Position numbers and translations under genes: made by a program | The notes under the pieces: generated by a model | Database searches by the model: none | What the model was told of the DNA's origin: nothing | The model's input: the letters and a program-made list of their open reading frames with translations, nothing else | DNA from: Brucella sp. BE17 | Lineage (GTDB): Bacteria; Pseudomonadota; Alphaproteobacteria; Rhizobiales; Rhizobiaceae | DNA: 64,000 nt | Assembly (NCBI RefSeq): GCF_039545455.1 | Contig: NZ_CP154467.1 | Span: 1,854,501-1,918,500, forward strand | Direction: 5' to 3' | Part shown: positions 39,120 through 47,173 of the stretch, in pieces | Layout of the letters: each line of letters opens with the position of its first letter | Numbering within the stretch: the stretch's first letter is position 1

Positions 39120-39148
39120 TCGATATGACTCTTTGCAGAAAAACTCAA
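39120..39148 (-). promoter_or_regulatory. candidate promoter of mdh (in 309-bp gap 39036-39344)
   Basis: Minus strand TTGAGT (39143-39148), 17 bases, TATCGA (39120-39125). A second candidate further upstream is TTGACG (39206-39211), 16 bases, TAAATC (39184-39189), in an AT-rich stretch with a TTACGTAA palindrome. No gene is seen in the gap. Confidence 0.35.
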
Positions 39149-39344
39149 CTCATTATTTTGCGACCAATATTTTCAATCGGTTAGATTTAATTTTTCTTAC
39201 GTAAACGTCAAAATAATCTGGCGAATTAAAGGCAAAAGCCGCAACTGTCCGGATTCCGCAGAACACGCGCCCTTCCAATAAATTGGCCCCATCTTCCTTA
39301 AGCGCAGTCTATGGCAACAGGATGAAAGTGGGTAAACGATCCCG

Positions 39345-40511
39345 TCAGGCCGGGTGTTTTTGGGAAAAAGCCTCAAGATAATCCGCGCTCTGCATCTCAA
39401 ACAGACGTGAAGCGGTGCGGTCGAATTCAAAGGCTTCGGTTCCGCTTGTCGCGAGATAAAGCTTTTCGGGTTGCGCTTCAGCCGTCATGAACACGCGGGC
39501 ATGATTATCATAAAGAACATCGACCAGCAGGATGAAGCGCTTGGCTTCGTTTCGTCGTGCCTGATCGAGCACCGGCACGTCATCGACGAACAAAGACGGA
39601 TAGCGATTGACAATAGCGATATAGTCAGACGCACCCAGCGGCTGCGCACAAAGTTCATCGAATGAAAACCGTGCAGCCCCCGCAACCGAACGATGCACGG
39701 AAATGTCGCGGCCCTTGATGCGGATGATATCGGCTTTTTCCTCAGCACCATTTTTATGGGCAGCCCATGCCGCATCCATGCGCTTGGTGGTTTCCGGCCC
39801 GAGCGGTGTCAGATAAACCGGCTGCCGATCCAGTTTTTCCAGACGGTAATCGGTGCGCGAATCGAGGTTGATGACCTCGACGTGTTTTTTCAAAATGTCG
39901 ACAAAGGGCAGAAAAAGCTGGCGGTTGAGACCATTGTTGTAAAGATTGTCCGGCGCGACATTCGAGGTTGCAATCAGCACCACGCCCCGCGAAAACAAGG
40001 CACTGAACAGACGCGACAGGATCATCGCATCCGCAATATCGGTCACGGTAAACTCGTCGAAGCACAGAACCCAGGCCTGCTCCGCCAAAATATCGGCGAC
40101 GGGTGGAATAGGATCATCCTGTTTGGTTTCGCCACGCTTATGCGCCTGCCGGTGCGCATTGATGCGTTCATGCACATCGGCCATGAAATCATTGAAATGC
40201 GCCCGCCGCTTGCGCTCAACCGGCAACAGCGAAAAGAACATATCCATCAACATGGTCTTGCCGCGCCCGACCTCGCCATGAACATAAAGCCCCTTGACGA
40301 TTTCCTGTGCTGGTTTGCGCTTGCCGAACAGCCATCCCAGCGCGCTGGACTTGCGCGAAAGTCGCTTTGTACAGACTTCTTCCATCAGCCGGTCATAACG
40401 GTCGGTGAGATCGAGCTGGGCCGGGTCTTTATCCACTTCGCCCGCCGCAACCATCGCATCATAGCGTTCGCGAACAGACGGATAAGCCTTCAGATTGCCG
40501 TCGAAAGACAT
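39345..40511 (-). CDS. zapE: cell division protein ZapE (AFG1-like ATPase)
   Basis: A 388-residue AFG1/ZapE ATPase. It has Walker A GLYVHGEVGRGKTMLMDMFF, Walker B ILAEQAWVLCFDEFTVTDIADAMIL (as LCFDEFTVTDIADA), and sensor residues in GVVLIATSNVAPDNLY. In E. coli ZapE destabilises FtsZ and helps division. In mitochondria AFG1/LACE1 acts on membrane proteins. It lies between mdh and omp19 on the minus strand. Confidence 0.92.
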   Translation of the reverse strand: MSFDGNLKAYPSVRERYDAMVAAGEVDKDPAQLDLTDRYDRLMEEVCTKRLSRKSSALGWLFGKRKPAQEIVKGLYVHGEVGRGKTMLMDMFFSLLPVERKRRAHFNDFMADVHERINAHRQAHKRGETKQDDPIPPVADILAEQAWVLCFDEFTVTDIADAMILSRLFSALFSRGVVLIATSNVAPDNLYNNGLNRQLFLPFVDILKKHVEVINLDSRTDYRLEKLDRQPVYLTPLGPETTKRMDAAWAAHKNGAEEKADIIRIKGRDISVHRSVAGAARFSFDELCAQPLGASDYIAIVNRYPSLFVDDVPVLDQARRNEAKRFILLVDVLYDNHARVFMTAEAQPEKLYLATSGTEAFEFDRTASRLFEMQSADYLEAFSQKHPA

Positions 40512-40568
40512 GATCGGGCGTTGAGCCTCGCTAAAAGAGACGGAGCAGTCCGAAGACGCTTCGTTATT

Positions 40569-40666
40569 AGAGCGCGTTTCGATCTGCTACAATCAGATCG
40601 GCGCTCTCATTGTTTGCATGAACGTGCATTCCGAAAACCGTTTCATGCTCTTCGGAATGCACTCTA
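40569..40666. repeat. two-hairpin intergenic repeat, family 1, copy B
   Basis: The best complete copy, 98 bp. Left hairpin: AGAGCGC (40569-40575) with GCGCTCT (40601-40607), enclosing GATCTG and CAGATC. Right hairpin: a perfect 12-bp pair, GTGCATTCCGAA (40624-40635) and TTCGGAATGCAC (40651-40662). It lies between omp19 and zapE. Confidence 0.85.
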
Positions 40667-40683
40667 AGGAGTTTTTGCTTGTA

Positions 40684-41217
40684 TCAGCGCGACAGCGACA
40701 AGGACTGACCACCCGATGTCTGACCATTGAAACGGCCCTGACCAGACGAATAGAGCGATGCGACCGTACCCCCGGATGCATCATAAAGAACAAGCTGCTT
40801 GCCGTTGACGGCCCAGGAGGCGAGGTTCGACAATTCGCCCGGACAGCGTAGCGGTCCCGCGCGATAACCCTGCCCATATTTGGTCTGAGGCGTCGCAACC
40901 TTGCAGCTCTGCCCATTGAGCGAAGCGGTCCAGACGCCAGCAACGCTGCCCGGCGTCAGATCCGGTGCCGATTCGGGTGGCAGACTGGCAACCTGTGTAT
41001 TTGCATCATCTACTGGCATATTGCTGACCGGAGCCGTCGGGAACTGCGCAGCATTTGGTGAATTAAGATTACCCTTATGCACCGTGCCTTGCGGGGCAGC
41101 ATTAAGCGGCGCCGGACCAGTTGCCGCGACAGGTCCGGGATTACCCATCCGGGAGCAACCGGCCAACACGATACCGGCTGCCACGATGCTCAGCAAACTT
41201 GCTTTCGAAATACCCAT
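40684..41217 (-). CDS. omp19: Omp19-type outer-membrane lipoprotein (protease-inhibitor fold)
   Basis: A 177-residue lipoprotein. The signal peptide ends with the lipobox IVLAGC (Cys at about 21). A flexible Pro/Ala/Asn-rich region follows. The C-terminal about 95 residues form the Inh/Omp19 fold: APDLTPGSVAGVWTASLNGQSCKVATP, recognisable as the VAGVWTASL and SCKVATPQTKYGQGYRAG blocks, then WAVNGKQLVLYDASGGTVASLY. Brucella Omp19 is a surface lipoprotein and inhibits host proteases. The C-terminal half is nearly identical to it, while the N-terminal half differs in many residues and in length of the Pro run, which points to a non-classical Brucella or Ochrobactrum species. Confidence 0.92.
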   Translation of the reverse strand: MGISKASLLSIVAAGIVLAGCSRMGNPGPVAATGPAPLNAAPQGTVHKGNLNSPNAAQFPTAPVSNMPVDDANTQVASLPPESAPDLTPGSVAGVWTASLNGQSCKVATPQTKYGQGYRAGPLRCPGELSNLASWAVNGKQLVLYDASGGTVASLYSSGQGRFNGQTSGGQSLSLSR

Positions 41218-41301
41218 CTGGTTCTCCATTTCGGTCGAAATCTTGGGATTGTGCGGCATCTCATCCGCGCGAGATCCGGCAATTGGAACGATATTGCTGC
41301 G

Positions 41302-41330
41302 ATAAAATGGCTATATGGTTAAAAAATCAA
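41302..41330 (-). promoter_or_regulatory. candidate sigma-70 promoter of omp19
   Basis: Minus strand TTGATT (41325-41330), 17 bases, TTTTAT (41302-41307). The leader would be about 78 bases. The remaining gap to dapF (41331-41584) has no gene. A 12-bp perfect palindrome, GCGCATATGCGC, sits at 41466-41477. Confidence 0.45.
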
Positions 41331-41584
41331 CACTGGATCCCGTCAAATTGCCTTATGGTAGCTGATCCGACCGGAAATCGCGCATAAATATATGGGACTG
41401 GCACAGGAAGGCCACAGTTTCAGGACACCACAACCCAAACGACTTAGCCAAAACGACAATGGATTGCGCATATGCGCGTAGCACTGGCAATTTGCTTGCT
41501 TTTCCGCCATATAGACGCCGGATAGACATTCAAACGTCTGCGTTGCAAAAAGCAAGTTGCAGAAAGAACGGAACCACGACAGCT

Positions 41585-42475
41585 ATGGCCAATAGGGCAG
41601 CCTTTACCAAGATGAACGGGCTCGGCAACAAGATCATTGTTGCCGATATGCGCGGGCGCGATGATCGCATTCTGCCTGCTGCTGCCATTCAGCTTGCAGG
41701 CCAAAGTGCCACTGCTTTCGACCAGATCATGGCCATTCATGATGCAAGGACTGCTGGAACCGATCACTATATCGAGATCATCAATTGCGATGGCACACAG
41801 GCACAGGCTTGCGGCAATGGGACACGATGCGTCGTGCAATGGCTATCGCAAGAAAGTGGCAAAAAAGAATACGTCTTTCAGACGCTTGCAGGCGTTTTGA
41901 CGGCAAACGAACATGAAGACGGCCTCATCACCGTCGACATGGGAAAGCCGCGCTTTGGCTGGCAGGACATTCCCCTCGCCCATGAAGTCGCCGACACACG
42001 CGCCGTTGACCTCTTCGCCGGTCCTGCCGACGCGCCCGTCCTGCAATCACCGTCCATTGCCTCCATGGGCAATCCGCATGCGATCTTCTGGGTCGAAAAC
42101 GATGTCTGGTCCTATGCGCTTGATGCCTATGGACCGCTGCTTGAACACGATCCGATCTTTCCGGAACGCGCCAATATTTCCGTTGCGCAAGTAACGGCCC
42201 GTGATGCAATAACTTTGCGAACATGGGAACGCGGCGCTGGGCTGACGCTTGCCTGCGGATCGGCTGCCTGTGCCGCAGCCGTCTCCGGCGTACGAACCAA
42301 CCGAACAGAGCGCAAAGTCACTGTCCATGTGCCCGGCGGCCCCTTGCAGATCGAATGGCGCGATGATGATCACGTCATGATGACCGGCCCCGCCGAATGG
42401 GAATTTGACGGAATTTTTGATCCCGCAACCGGCGAATGGGAGTACGCCAGAAACAACAATCGCGGAGCAGCGTAA
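41585..42475 (+). CDS. dapF: diaminopimelate epimerase
   Basis: A 296-residue enzyme that interconverts LL- and meso-diaminopimelate for lysine and peptidoglycan. It opens [18 protein letters not shown]. The two catalytic cysteines are in [13 protein letters not shown] and [17 protein letters not shown], the expected pair across the two halves. The ATG at 41585 gives the conserved start. A frame back to 41459 is not supported. Its stop codon overlaps the mtaB start. Confidence 0.95.
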   Translation: MANRAAFTKMNGLGNKIIVADMRGRDDRILPAAAIQLAGQSATAFDQIMAIHDARTAGTDHYIEIINCDGTQAQACGNGTRCVVQWLSQESGKKEYVFQTLAGVLTANEHEDGLITVDMGKPRFGWQDIPLAHEVADTRAVDLFAGPADAPVLQSPSIASMGNPHAIFWVENDVWSYALDAYGPLLEHDPIFPERANISVAQVTARDAITLRTWERGAGLTLACGSAACAAAVSGVRTNRTERKVTVHVPGGPLQIEWRDDDHVMMTGPAEWEFDGIFDPATGEWEYARNNNRGAA

Positions 42476-43758
42476 TGGCTGTCGATATCGTAACATTCGG
42501 ATGTCGCCTCAACACTTACGAATCCGAGGTAATGAAGCGGGAGGCAGATAGCGCTGGCCTTGGCGAGTTGAAAGACGGCGCAATCATCTTCAACACCTGT
42601 GCAGTGACGGCAGAAGCCGTGCGTCAGGCACGCCAAGCAATCCGCAAGGCACGACGTGAGAACCCGCAAGCGCGTATCATCGTCACCGGCTGCGCCGCAC
42701 AGACTGAATCCGGCAAGTTTGAAGCCATGGATGAAGTCGATCTGGTTTTGGGCAATGAGGAAAAGCTCAAGGCCAACTCCTACCGCATGTTGCCGGATTT
42801 TGGCGTCAACCAGTTCGAAAAGGTGCGCGTCAACGACATTATGGAAGTGCGTGAAACCGCAAGCCATATGGTTGATGCCATCGAAGGCCGCGCACGCGCT
42901 TTCGTGCAGGTACAAAACGGCTGCGATCATCGCTGCACCTTCTGCATCATCCCCTATGGCCGCGGCAATTCACGTTCGGTCCCGATGGGCGGCGTGGTCG
43001 ATCAGGTCAAGCGCCTTGTCGATAATGGCTATAGAGAAGTGGTGCTGACCGGCGTCGATATGACATCCTACGGCCCGGACCTTCCGGGAAACCTCCGCCT
43101 CGGTAAGCTGGTGAAGACGGTTCTTACTCAAGTGCCGGATTTGCAGCGCCTGCGCCTGTCCTCTATCGACTCCATTGAAGCCGATGATGAGCTGATGGAG
43201 GCAATCGCCACTGAAAAGCGCCTGATGCCACATCTGCATCTCTCTCTTCAGGCGGGCGATGACATGATTTTAAAGCGCATGAAGCGCCGCCATCTGCGCG
43301 AGGATTCGATCCGCTTTTGTGAAGATGTGCGCAGGCTGCGCCCCGATATCGTGTTCGGTGCCGACATCATCGCGGGTTTTCCCACCGAAACCGAAGATAT
43401 GTTTGTAAACTCGATGAAAATCGTCGAGGAATGCGGCCTCACGCATCTGCATGTCTTTCCCTATAGTGCGCGTGAAGGCACGCCTGCGGCCCGCATGCCG
43501 CAAGTCCGGCGCGACATCGTCAAGCAACGCGCCGCGCGCCTGCGCGCAGTCGGCGACCGCGCCTATGAAAAACATCTCGCTTCGCTGACACATAGCGTAC
43601 AGCGCCTCCTGATCGAGAAGGAAGGTTTTGGCCGCACGGAAGGCTTTACGCTTGCCGCTGTCGAAACGGGCCAGCCGGGCGAAATCATCGAACGAATTGT
43701 GACGGGCCATGATGGTGAAAAACTCCTCACCCGTCAGGCGGAGCCGAAAGCGGCTTAA
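42475..43758 (+). CDS. mtaB: tRNA (N6-threonylcarbamoyladenosine(37)-C2)-methylthiotransferase MtaB
   Basis: A 427-residue radical SAM methylthiotransferase. The N-terminal UPF0004 domain has three Cys (FGCRLN, FNTCAVT, VTGCAAQ) for the auxiliary cluster. The radical SAM motif is NGCDHRCTFCIIPYGRG, followed by DMTSYG and ADIIAGFPTETED. A C-terminal TRAM domain is short or divergent. MtaB converts t6A to ms2t6A, so it acts on the product of TsaD, the enzyme encoded at 2.4 kb. It overlaps dapF by one base. Confidence 0.92.
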   Translation: MAVDIVTFGCRLNTYESEVMKREADSAGLGELKDGAIIFNTCAVTAEAVRQARQAIRKARRENPQARIIVTGCAAQTESGKFEAMDEVDLVLGNEEKLKANSYRMLPDFGVNQFEKVRVNDIMEVRETASHMVDAIEGRARAFVQVQNGCDHRCTFCIIPYGRGNSRSVPMGGVVDQVKRLVDNGYREVVLTGVDMTSYGPDLPGNLRLGKLVKTVLTQVPDLQRLRLSSIDSIEADDELMEAIATEKRLMPHLHLSLQAGDDMILKRMKRRHLREDSIRFCEDVRRLRPDIVFGADIIAGFPTETEDMFVNSMKIVEECGLTHLHVFPYSAREGTPAARMPQVRRDIVKQRAARLRAVGDRAYEKHLASLTHSVQRLLIEKEGFGRTEGFTLAAVETGQPGEIIERIVTGHDGEKLLTRQAEPKAA

Positions 43759-43774
43759 AAGGGCATAAAAATTC

Positions 43775-45175
43775 ATGGCAATGGGCTTCATCAAGAAAAT
43801 GTTCTCCTTCGGCAAGAAGGAGGTCGAGGAAAAGCCGGTCGAACAACCGATCCCCGACATGCGCGAAACGCAAGCGCCGGAAGAGGCGCCCGTTGCGGAT
43901 GTTGTCCCTGTTGAACCCGAGCCTGTCGTCACAACGGTTGCCGAAGCAGAGCCAGAACAGCCGCCAGAACACCCGCCAGAACACCCGATTGCCGAAATCG
44001 AAATTCCGATCGAGCAGCCGCCGGTCATGGAACCTCCCGTTGCGGAGCCTGTCGTCGAGGTGCCGGTTGAAGCTGACGCGCAGCCGCAATCCGAAACGAT
44101 TATTGAACCGACGCTGCCCGAAGCGGAACTCGTCACTGCCTCCCCCGTTGTAGAAGAGGTTATGCCCCCGGCACCGTTAAAGCCCCAGAAGGTCAAGGTC
44201 AGCAAGGCGGTTGAGGAAAAGCAGGAAGAAACACCGGTTGAAGCTACGCCAGAACCAAGGCTTTCATGGTTCGAGCGTCTGCGGCGCGGCCTTGCCCGTT
44301 CTTCCAGCTCGCTGAGCGACTCCATCGGCGGCATTTTCACCAAGCGCAAACTTGACGACGAGACATTGCAGGACCTCGAAGACGTGCTGATCCAAGCCGA
44401 CCTCGGTCTTGAAACAGCCATGCGCGTGACCGATGCGCTGTCATCAGGGCGCTATGGCAGGGACGTGACCGGCGAGGAAGTGCGCACCATCATGGGCGCG
44501 GAAATCGAAAAAGTGCTCACACCCGTGGCCCAACCGCTCGAACTTGATTTGTCGCACAAGCCGCATGTCATTCTGGTGGTCGGCGTCAACGGCACCGGCA
44601 AGACCACAACCATCGGCAAGCTTGCGGCAAAGCTCACCGCAGGCGGGCTGAAAGTCATGCTGGCGGCTGGTGACACATTCCGAGCCGCCGCCATCGAACA
44701 GCTGCACATTTGGGGCGAACGCACAAACTCTCCTGTAGTTTCAAGCAAGCTTGGTGCCGATGCGGCTGGCCTTGCCTATGATGCCTGGCAACAGGCCAAG
44801 GAAGCTGGCAGCGATGTGCTGATCATCGACACGGCCGGGCGATTGCAGAACAAAACTGAGCTGATGGACGAATTGGCAAAAATCGTTCGTGTTCTGGGAA
44901 AACACGACGGGGAAGCCCCGCATACGGTTCTTCAGACACTCGACGCCACCACCGGACAGAATGCACTCAATCAGGTCGAGATTTTCAAGAATATCGCAGG
45001 CGTCAACGGTCTGGTCATGACAAAGCTCGACGGTACCGCACGTGGTGGTATTCTGGTGGCGATCTCGGCAAAACATAAATTACCCGTCTACTTTATCGGT
45101 GTGGGCGAAGGCGTCGATGACCTTGAACCTTTTTCAGCAAGCGATTTTGCAAAAGCCATTTCAGGAGTACATTGA
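43775..45175 (+). CDS. ftsY: signal recognition particle receptor FtsY
   Basis: A 466-residue SRP GTPase. The first about 165 residues form an acidic, Pro/Glu/Val-rich A domain with repeats such as PPEHPPEHP and many PV pairs. The N domain follows. The G domain has [43 protein letters not shown] and [15 protein letters not shown]. FtsY docks ribosome-SRP complexes at the Sec translocon. Its stop codon overlaps the yciB start by one base. Confidence 0.96.
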   Translation: MAMGFIKKMFSFGKKEVEEKPVEQPIPDMRETQAPEEAPVADVVPVEPEPVVTTVAEAEPEQPPEHPPEHPIAEIEIPIEQPPVMEPPVAEPVVEVPVEADAQPQSETIIEPTLPEAELVTASPVVEEVMPPAPLKPQKVKVSKAVEEKQEETPVEATPEPRLSWFERLRRGLARSSSSLSDSIGGIFTKRKLDDETLQDLEDVLIQADLGLETAMRVTDALSSGRYGRDVTGEEVRTIMGAEIEKVLTPVAQPLELDLSHKPHVILVVGVNGTGKTTTIGKLAAKLTAGGLKVMLAAGDTFRAAAIEQLHIWGERTNSPVVSSKLGADAAGLAYDAWQQAKEAGSDVLIIDTAGRLQNKTELMDELAKIVRVLGKHDGEAPHTVLQTLDATTGQNALNQVEIFKNIAGVNGLVMTKLDGTARGGILVAISAKHKLPVYFIGVGEGVDDLEPFSASDFAKAISGVH

Positions 45176-45831
45176 TGACAAAACCTATTTTTGAACGCGA
45201 TCCCGCGCAAAAGACCGAAGCTGAGCGCAAAGAAGTGCCGCCGCTGTTGAAGCTTGCGCTGGAACTAGGACCGCTTCTGGTTTTCTTTTTTGCCAATGCA
45301 CGCGGCGAAAGCCTGATCGAGCGCTTCCCAGTGCTCGGCCAGATCGGCGAGCCGATCTTTCTGGCCACTGCCCTCTTCATGGTCGCAACGCTTCTGGCGC
45401 TTGGTATTTCATGGGTTATGACGCGTACGCTACCCATGATGCCGTTGATTTCAGGCGTCGTGGTTCTGGTTTTCGGTGCCTTGACGCTGTGGTTGCATAA
45501 TGACACTTTTATCAAGATGAAGCCGACCATCGTCAACACCCTGTTTGGTGCTATCCTGCTCATGGGTCTGTGGTTTGGAAAATCACTGCTTGGTTATGTG
45601 TTTGATTCGGCTTTCAAGCTTGATGCAGAAGGCTGGAAAAAGCTCACCTTTCGCTGGGGACTTTTCTTCCTGTTTCTCGCCGTTACCAATGAAGTGGTCT
45701 GGCGAAATTTCTCGACCGATGCATGGGTTGCCTTCAAGGTCTGGGGTATCATGCCGATCACTGTCGTCTTCACACTTTCACAAATGCCGCTTATCCAGAA
45801 ACATTCATTACCGGAAGCCAAAAACGACTGA
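45175..45831 (+). CDS. yciB: inner-membrane septation protein YciB (IspZ)
   Basis: A 218-residue protein with five to six membrane helices. It has the family motif [20 protein letters not shown] at the first helix. Later motifs are [26 protein letters not shown] ([10 protein letters not shown] block), [21 protein letters not shown] and MPLIQKH. YciB/IspZ is needed for correct septation in Shigella and interacts with cell-envelope proteins. The ATG at 45175 has an AGGAG ribosome-binding site. A TTG at 45172 is open but less likely. Confidence 0.93.
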   Translation: MTKPIFERDPAQKTEAERKEVPPLLKLALELGPLLVFFFANARGESLIERFPVLGQIGEPIFLATALFMVATLLALGISWVMTRTLPMMPLISGVVVLVFGALTLWLHNDTFIKMKPTIVNTLFGAILLMGLWFGKSLLGYVFDSAFKLDAEGWKKLTFRWGLFFLFLAVTNEVVWRNFSTDAWVAFKVWGIMPITVVFTLSQMPLIQKHSLPEAKND

Positions 45832-45846
45832 TTGAAGGAGGATGCC

Positions 45847-46629
45847 ATGGCACACATCGACAAACGGCTCGATATCGAACAGTTTATCTGTCGCAGCGAT
45901 AATTATGGCGTTCTCATCCATGACCCGGAAAGCGATTTGACGGCCTCCATCGATGCGCCCGATGCAAAAGCCATCGAAACCGCGCTCGATCGGCGCGGCT
46001 GGACACTGGATTTCATCTTCACGACCCATCACCATCTCGACCATGTCGAAGGCAATGAAGCGCTGAAGGCCAAATTCGGCGTCAGCATCATCGGCCCCGA
46101 GGCGGAGAAAGATAAAATTCCCGGCATCGACCGCACGGTACGGGACGGCGATGCATTCACGTTCGGGCTCTTCACCGTAAATGTAATCGCGACGCCGGGA
46201 CATACAGCGGGTGAGGTTTCATACTACATTCCTTCGGCGAAAGCCGCCTTTACCGGCGACACACTGTTTGCGCTCGGTTGCGGACGACTGCTCGAAGGAA
46301 CGCCTGCAACCATGTTTCAATCATTGGAAAAACTGGTGGCACTGCCGGGCGACACGGCGGTCTATTGCGGCCACGAATATACGCAGAGCAATGCCCGTTT
46401 TGCGCTCACCATCGACCCGGACAATTCGGCGTTGAAGGAACGTGCCGATACGATCGCCAGATTACGGGCCGCAGACCGCATGACGCTGCCAACATCTATC
46501 GCGCTCGAAATGGCAACCAACCCGTTTTTACGCTGGCATGACCGCGCAATCCGCACCCGACTCAATATGGATGATGCTTCCGACGAGGCTGTATTTGCAG
46601 AAATCCGCAAGCGAAAGGACCTCTTCTAG
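45847..46629 (+). CDS. gloB: hydroxyacylglutathione hydrolase (glyoxalase II)
   Basis: A 260-residue metallo-beta-lactamase-fold enzyme that hydrolyses S-lactoylglutathione. Its metal-binding motif is FTTHHHLDHVEGN, and other ligands lie in TPGHTAGEVSYY, TGDTLFALGCGRLLEG and VYCGHEYTQSNARFAL. The ATG at 45847 has a strong AAGGAGG site eight bases upstream. It is 15 bp after yciB and just before a secreted-protein gene. Confidence 0.95.
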   Translation: MAHIDKRLDIEQFICRSDNYGVLIHDPESDLTASIDAPDAKAIETALDRRGWTLDFIFTTHHHLDHVEGNEALKAKFGVSIIGPEAEKDKIPGIDRTVRDGDAFTFGLFTVNVIATPGHTAGEVSYYIPSAKAAFTGDTLFALGCGRLLEGTPATMFQSLEKLVALPGDTAVYCGHEYTQSNARFALTIDPDNSALKERADTIARLRAADRMTLPTSIALEMATNPFLRWHDRAIRTRLNMDDASDEAVFAEIRKRKDLF

Positions 46630-46630
46630 G

Positions 46631-47134
46631 ATGAATGAGATCACACTGTTTTCTACCGTCAAGCGTCTCAATCGTGCCGTGTGCGTTGGTGTGTCAGTCC
46701 TGATGCTGCCTGTAGCGATCCATTCTGCACAGGCGGAGGATATTTTCGCAGTTGCGCAGCCCAAGGAAACGCCTGCGGAAGTCAATAATTTCAAACTCAG
46801 CGAGGATTTGCTTGCTCGTATGGAAAAAATCCATGCAAAGCTTGAATCCATGCAGCTTTCACCGACTGCGGAAGAAGGGCAGATCGCACAGCCTTCGTTC
46901 GAATCCATGCTCAAAAGTCTGGAATCAAGACCACAGGTCGTCGCGATCATGAAAGAAGAAAACATCGAGCCGAGGGATTATCTTCTGGCCTATTTCGCCA
47001 TGATGAGCGCGCTTGCAGCAGCCGATGCGGAAGAAGAAGATCAGTTGATCGATGAGGTAAAGGGTATCAATCCCGAACATGTTGAGTTCGGCAAGCAATA
47101 TGGCGAGCGCATTCGCGAATTGATTGGCGAATAA
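46631..47134 (+). CDS. secreted hypothetical protein
   Basis: A 167-residue protein with a signal peptide (residues 1-35, ending HSAQA). The mature part is largely helical and acidic, with FKLSEDLLARMEKIHAKLESM, then SFESMLKSLESRPQVVAIM, REPDYLLAYFAMMSALAAADA (sequence RDYLLAYFAMM in the window) and a final EHVEFGKQYGERIREL helix. There are no Cys in the mature part. I do not recognise the family. It begins one base after the gloB stop codon. Confidence 0.7.
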   Translation: MNEITLFSTVKRLNRAVCVGVSVLMLPVAIHSAQAEDIFAVAQPKETPAEVNNFKLSEDLLARMEKIHAKLESMQLSPTAEEGQIAQPSFESMLKSLESRPQVVAIMKEENIEPRDYLLAYFAMMSALAAADAEEEDQLIDEVKGINPEHVEFGKQYGERIRELIGE

Positions 47135-47139
47135 AGAAA

Positions 47140-47162
47140 ACCGGCGAAGCAACTTCGCCGGT
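47140..47162. terminator. bidirectional terminator
   Basis: ACCGGCGAAG (47140-47149) and CTTCGCCGGT (47153-47162) pair around CAA. The minus strand is followed by TTTTCTTTAT. It serves the secreted-protein gene and zntA, which converge. Confidence 0.85.
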
Positions 47163-47173
47163 CCGTTGTTATC

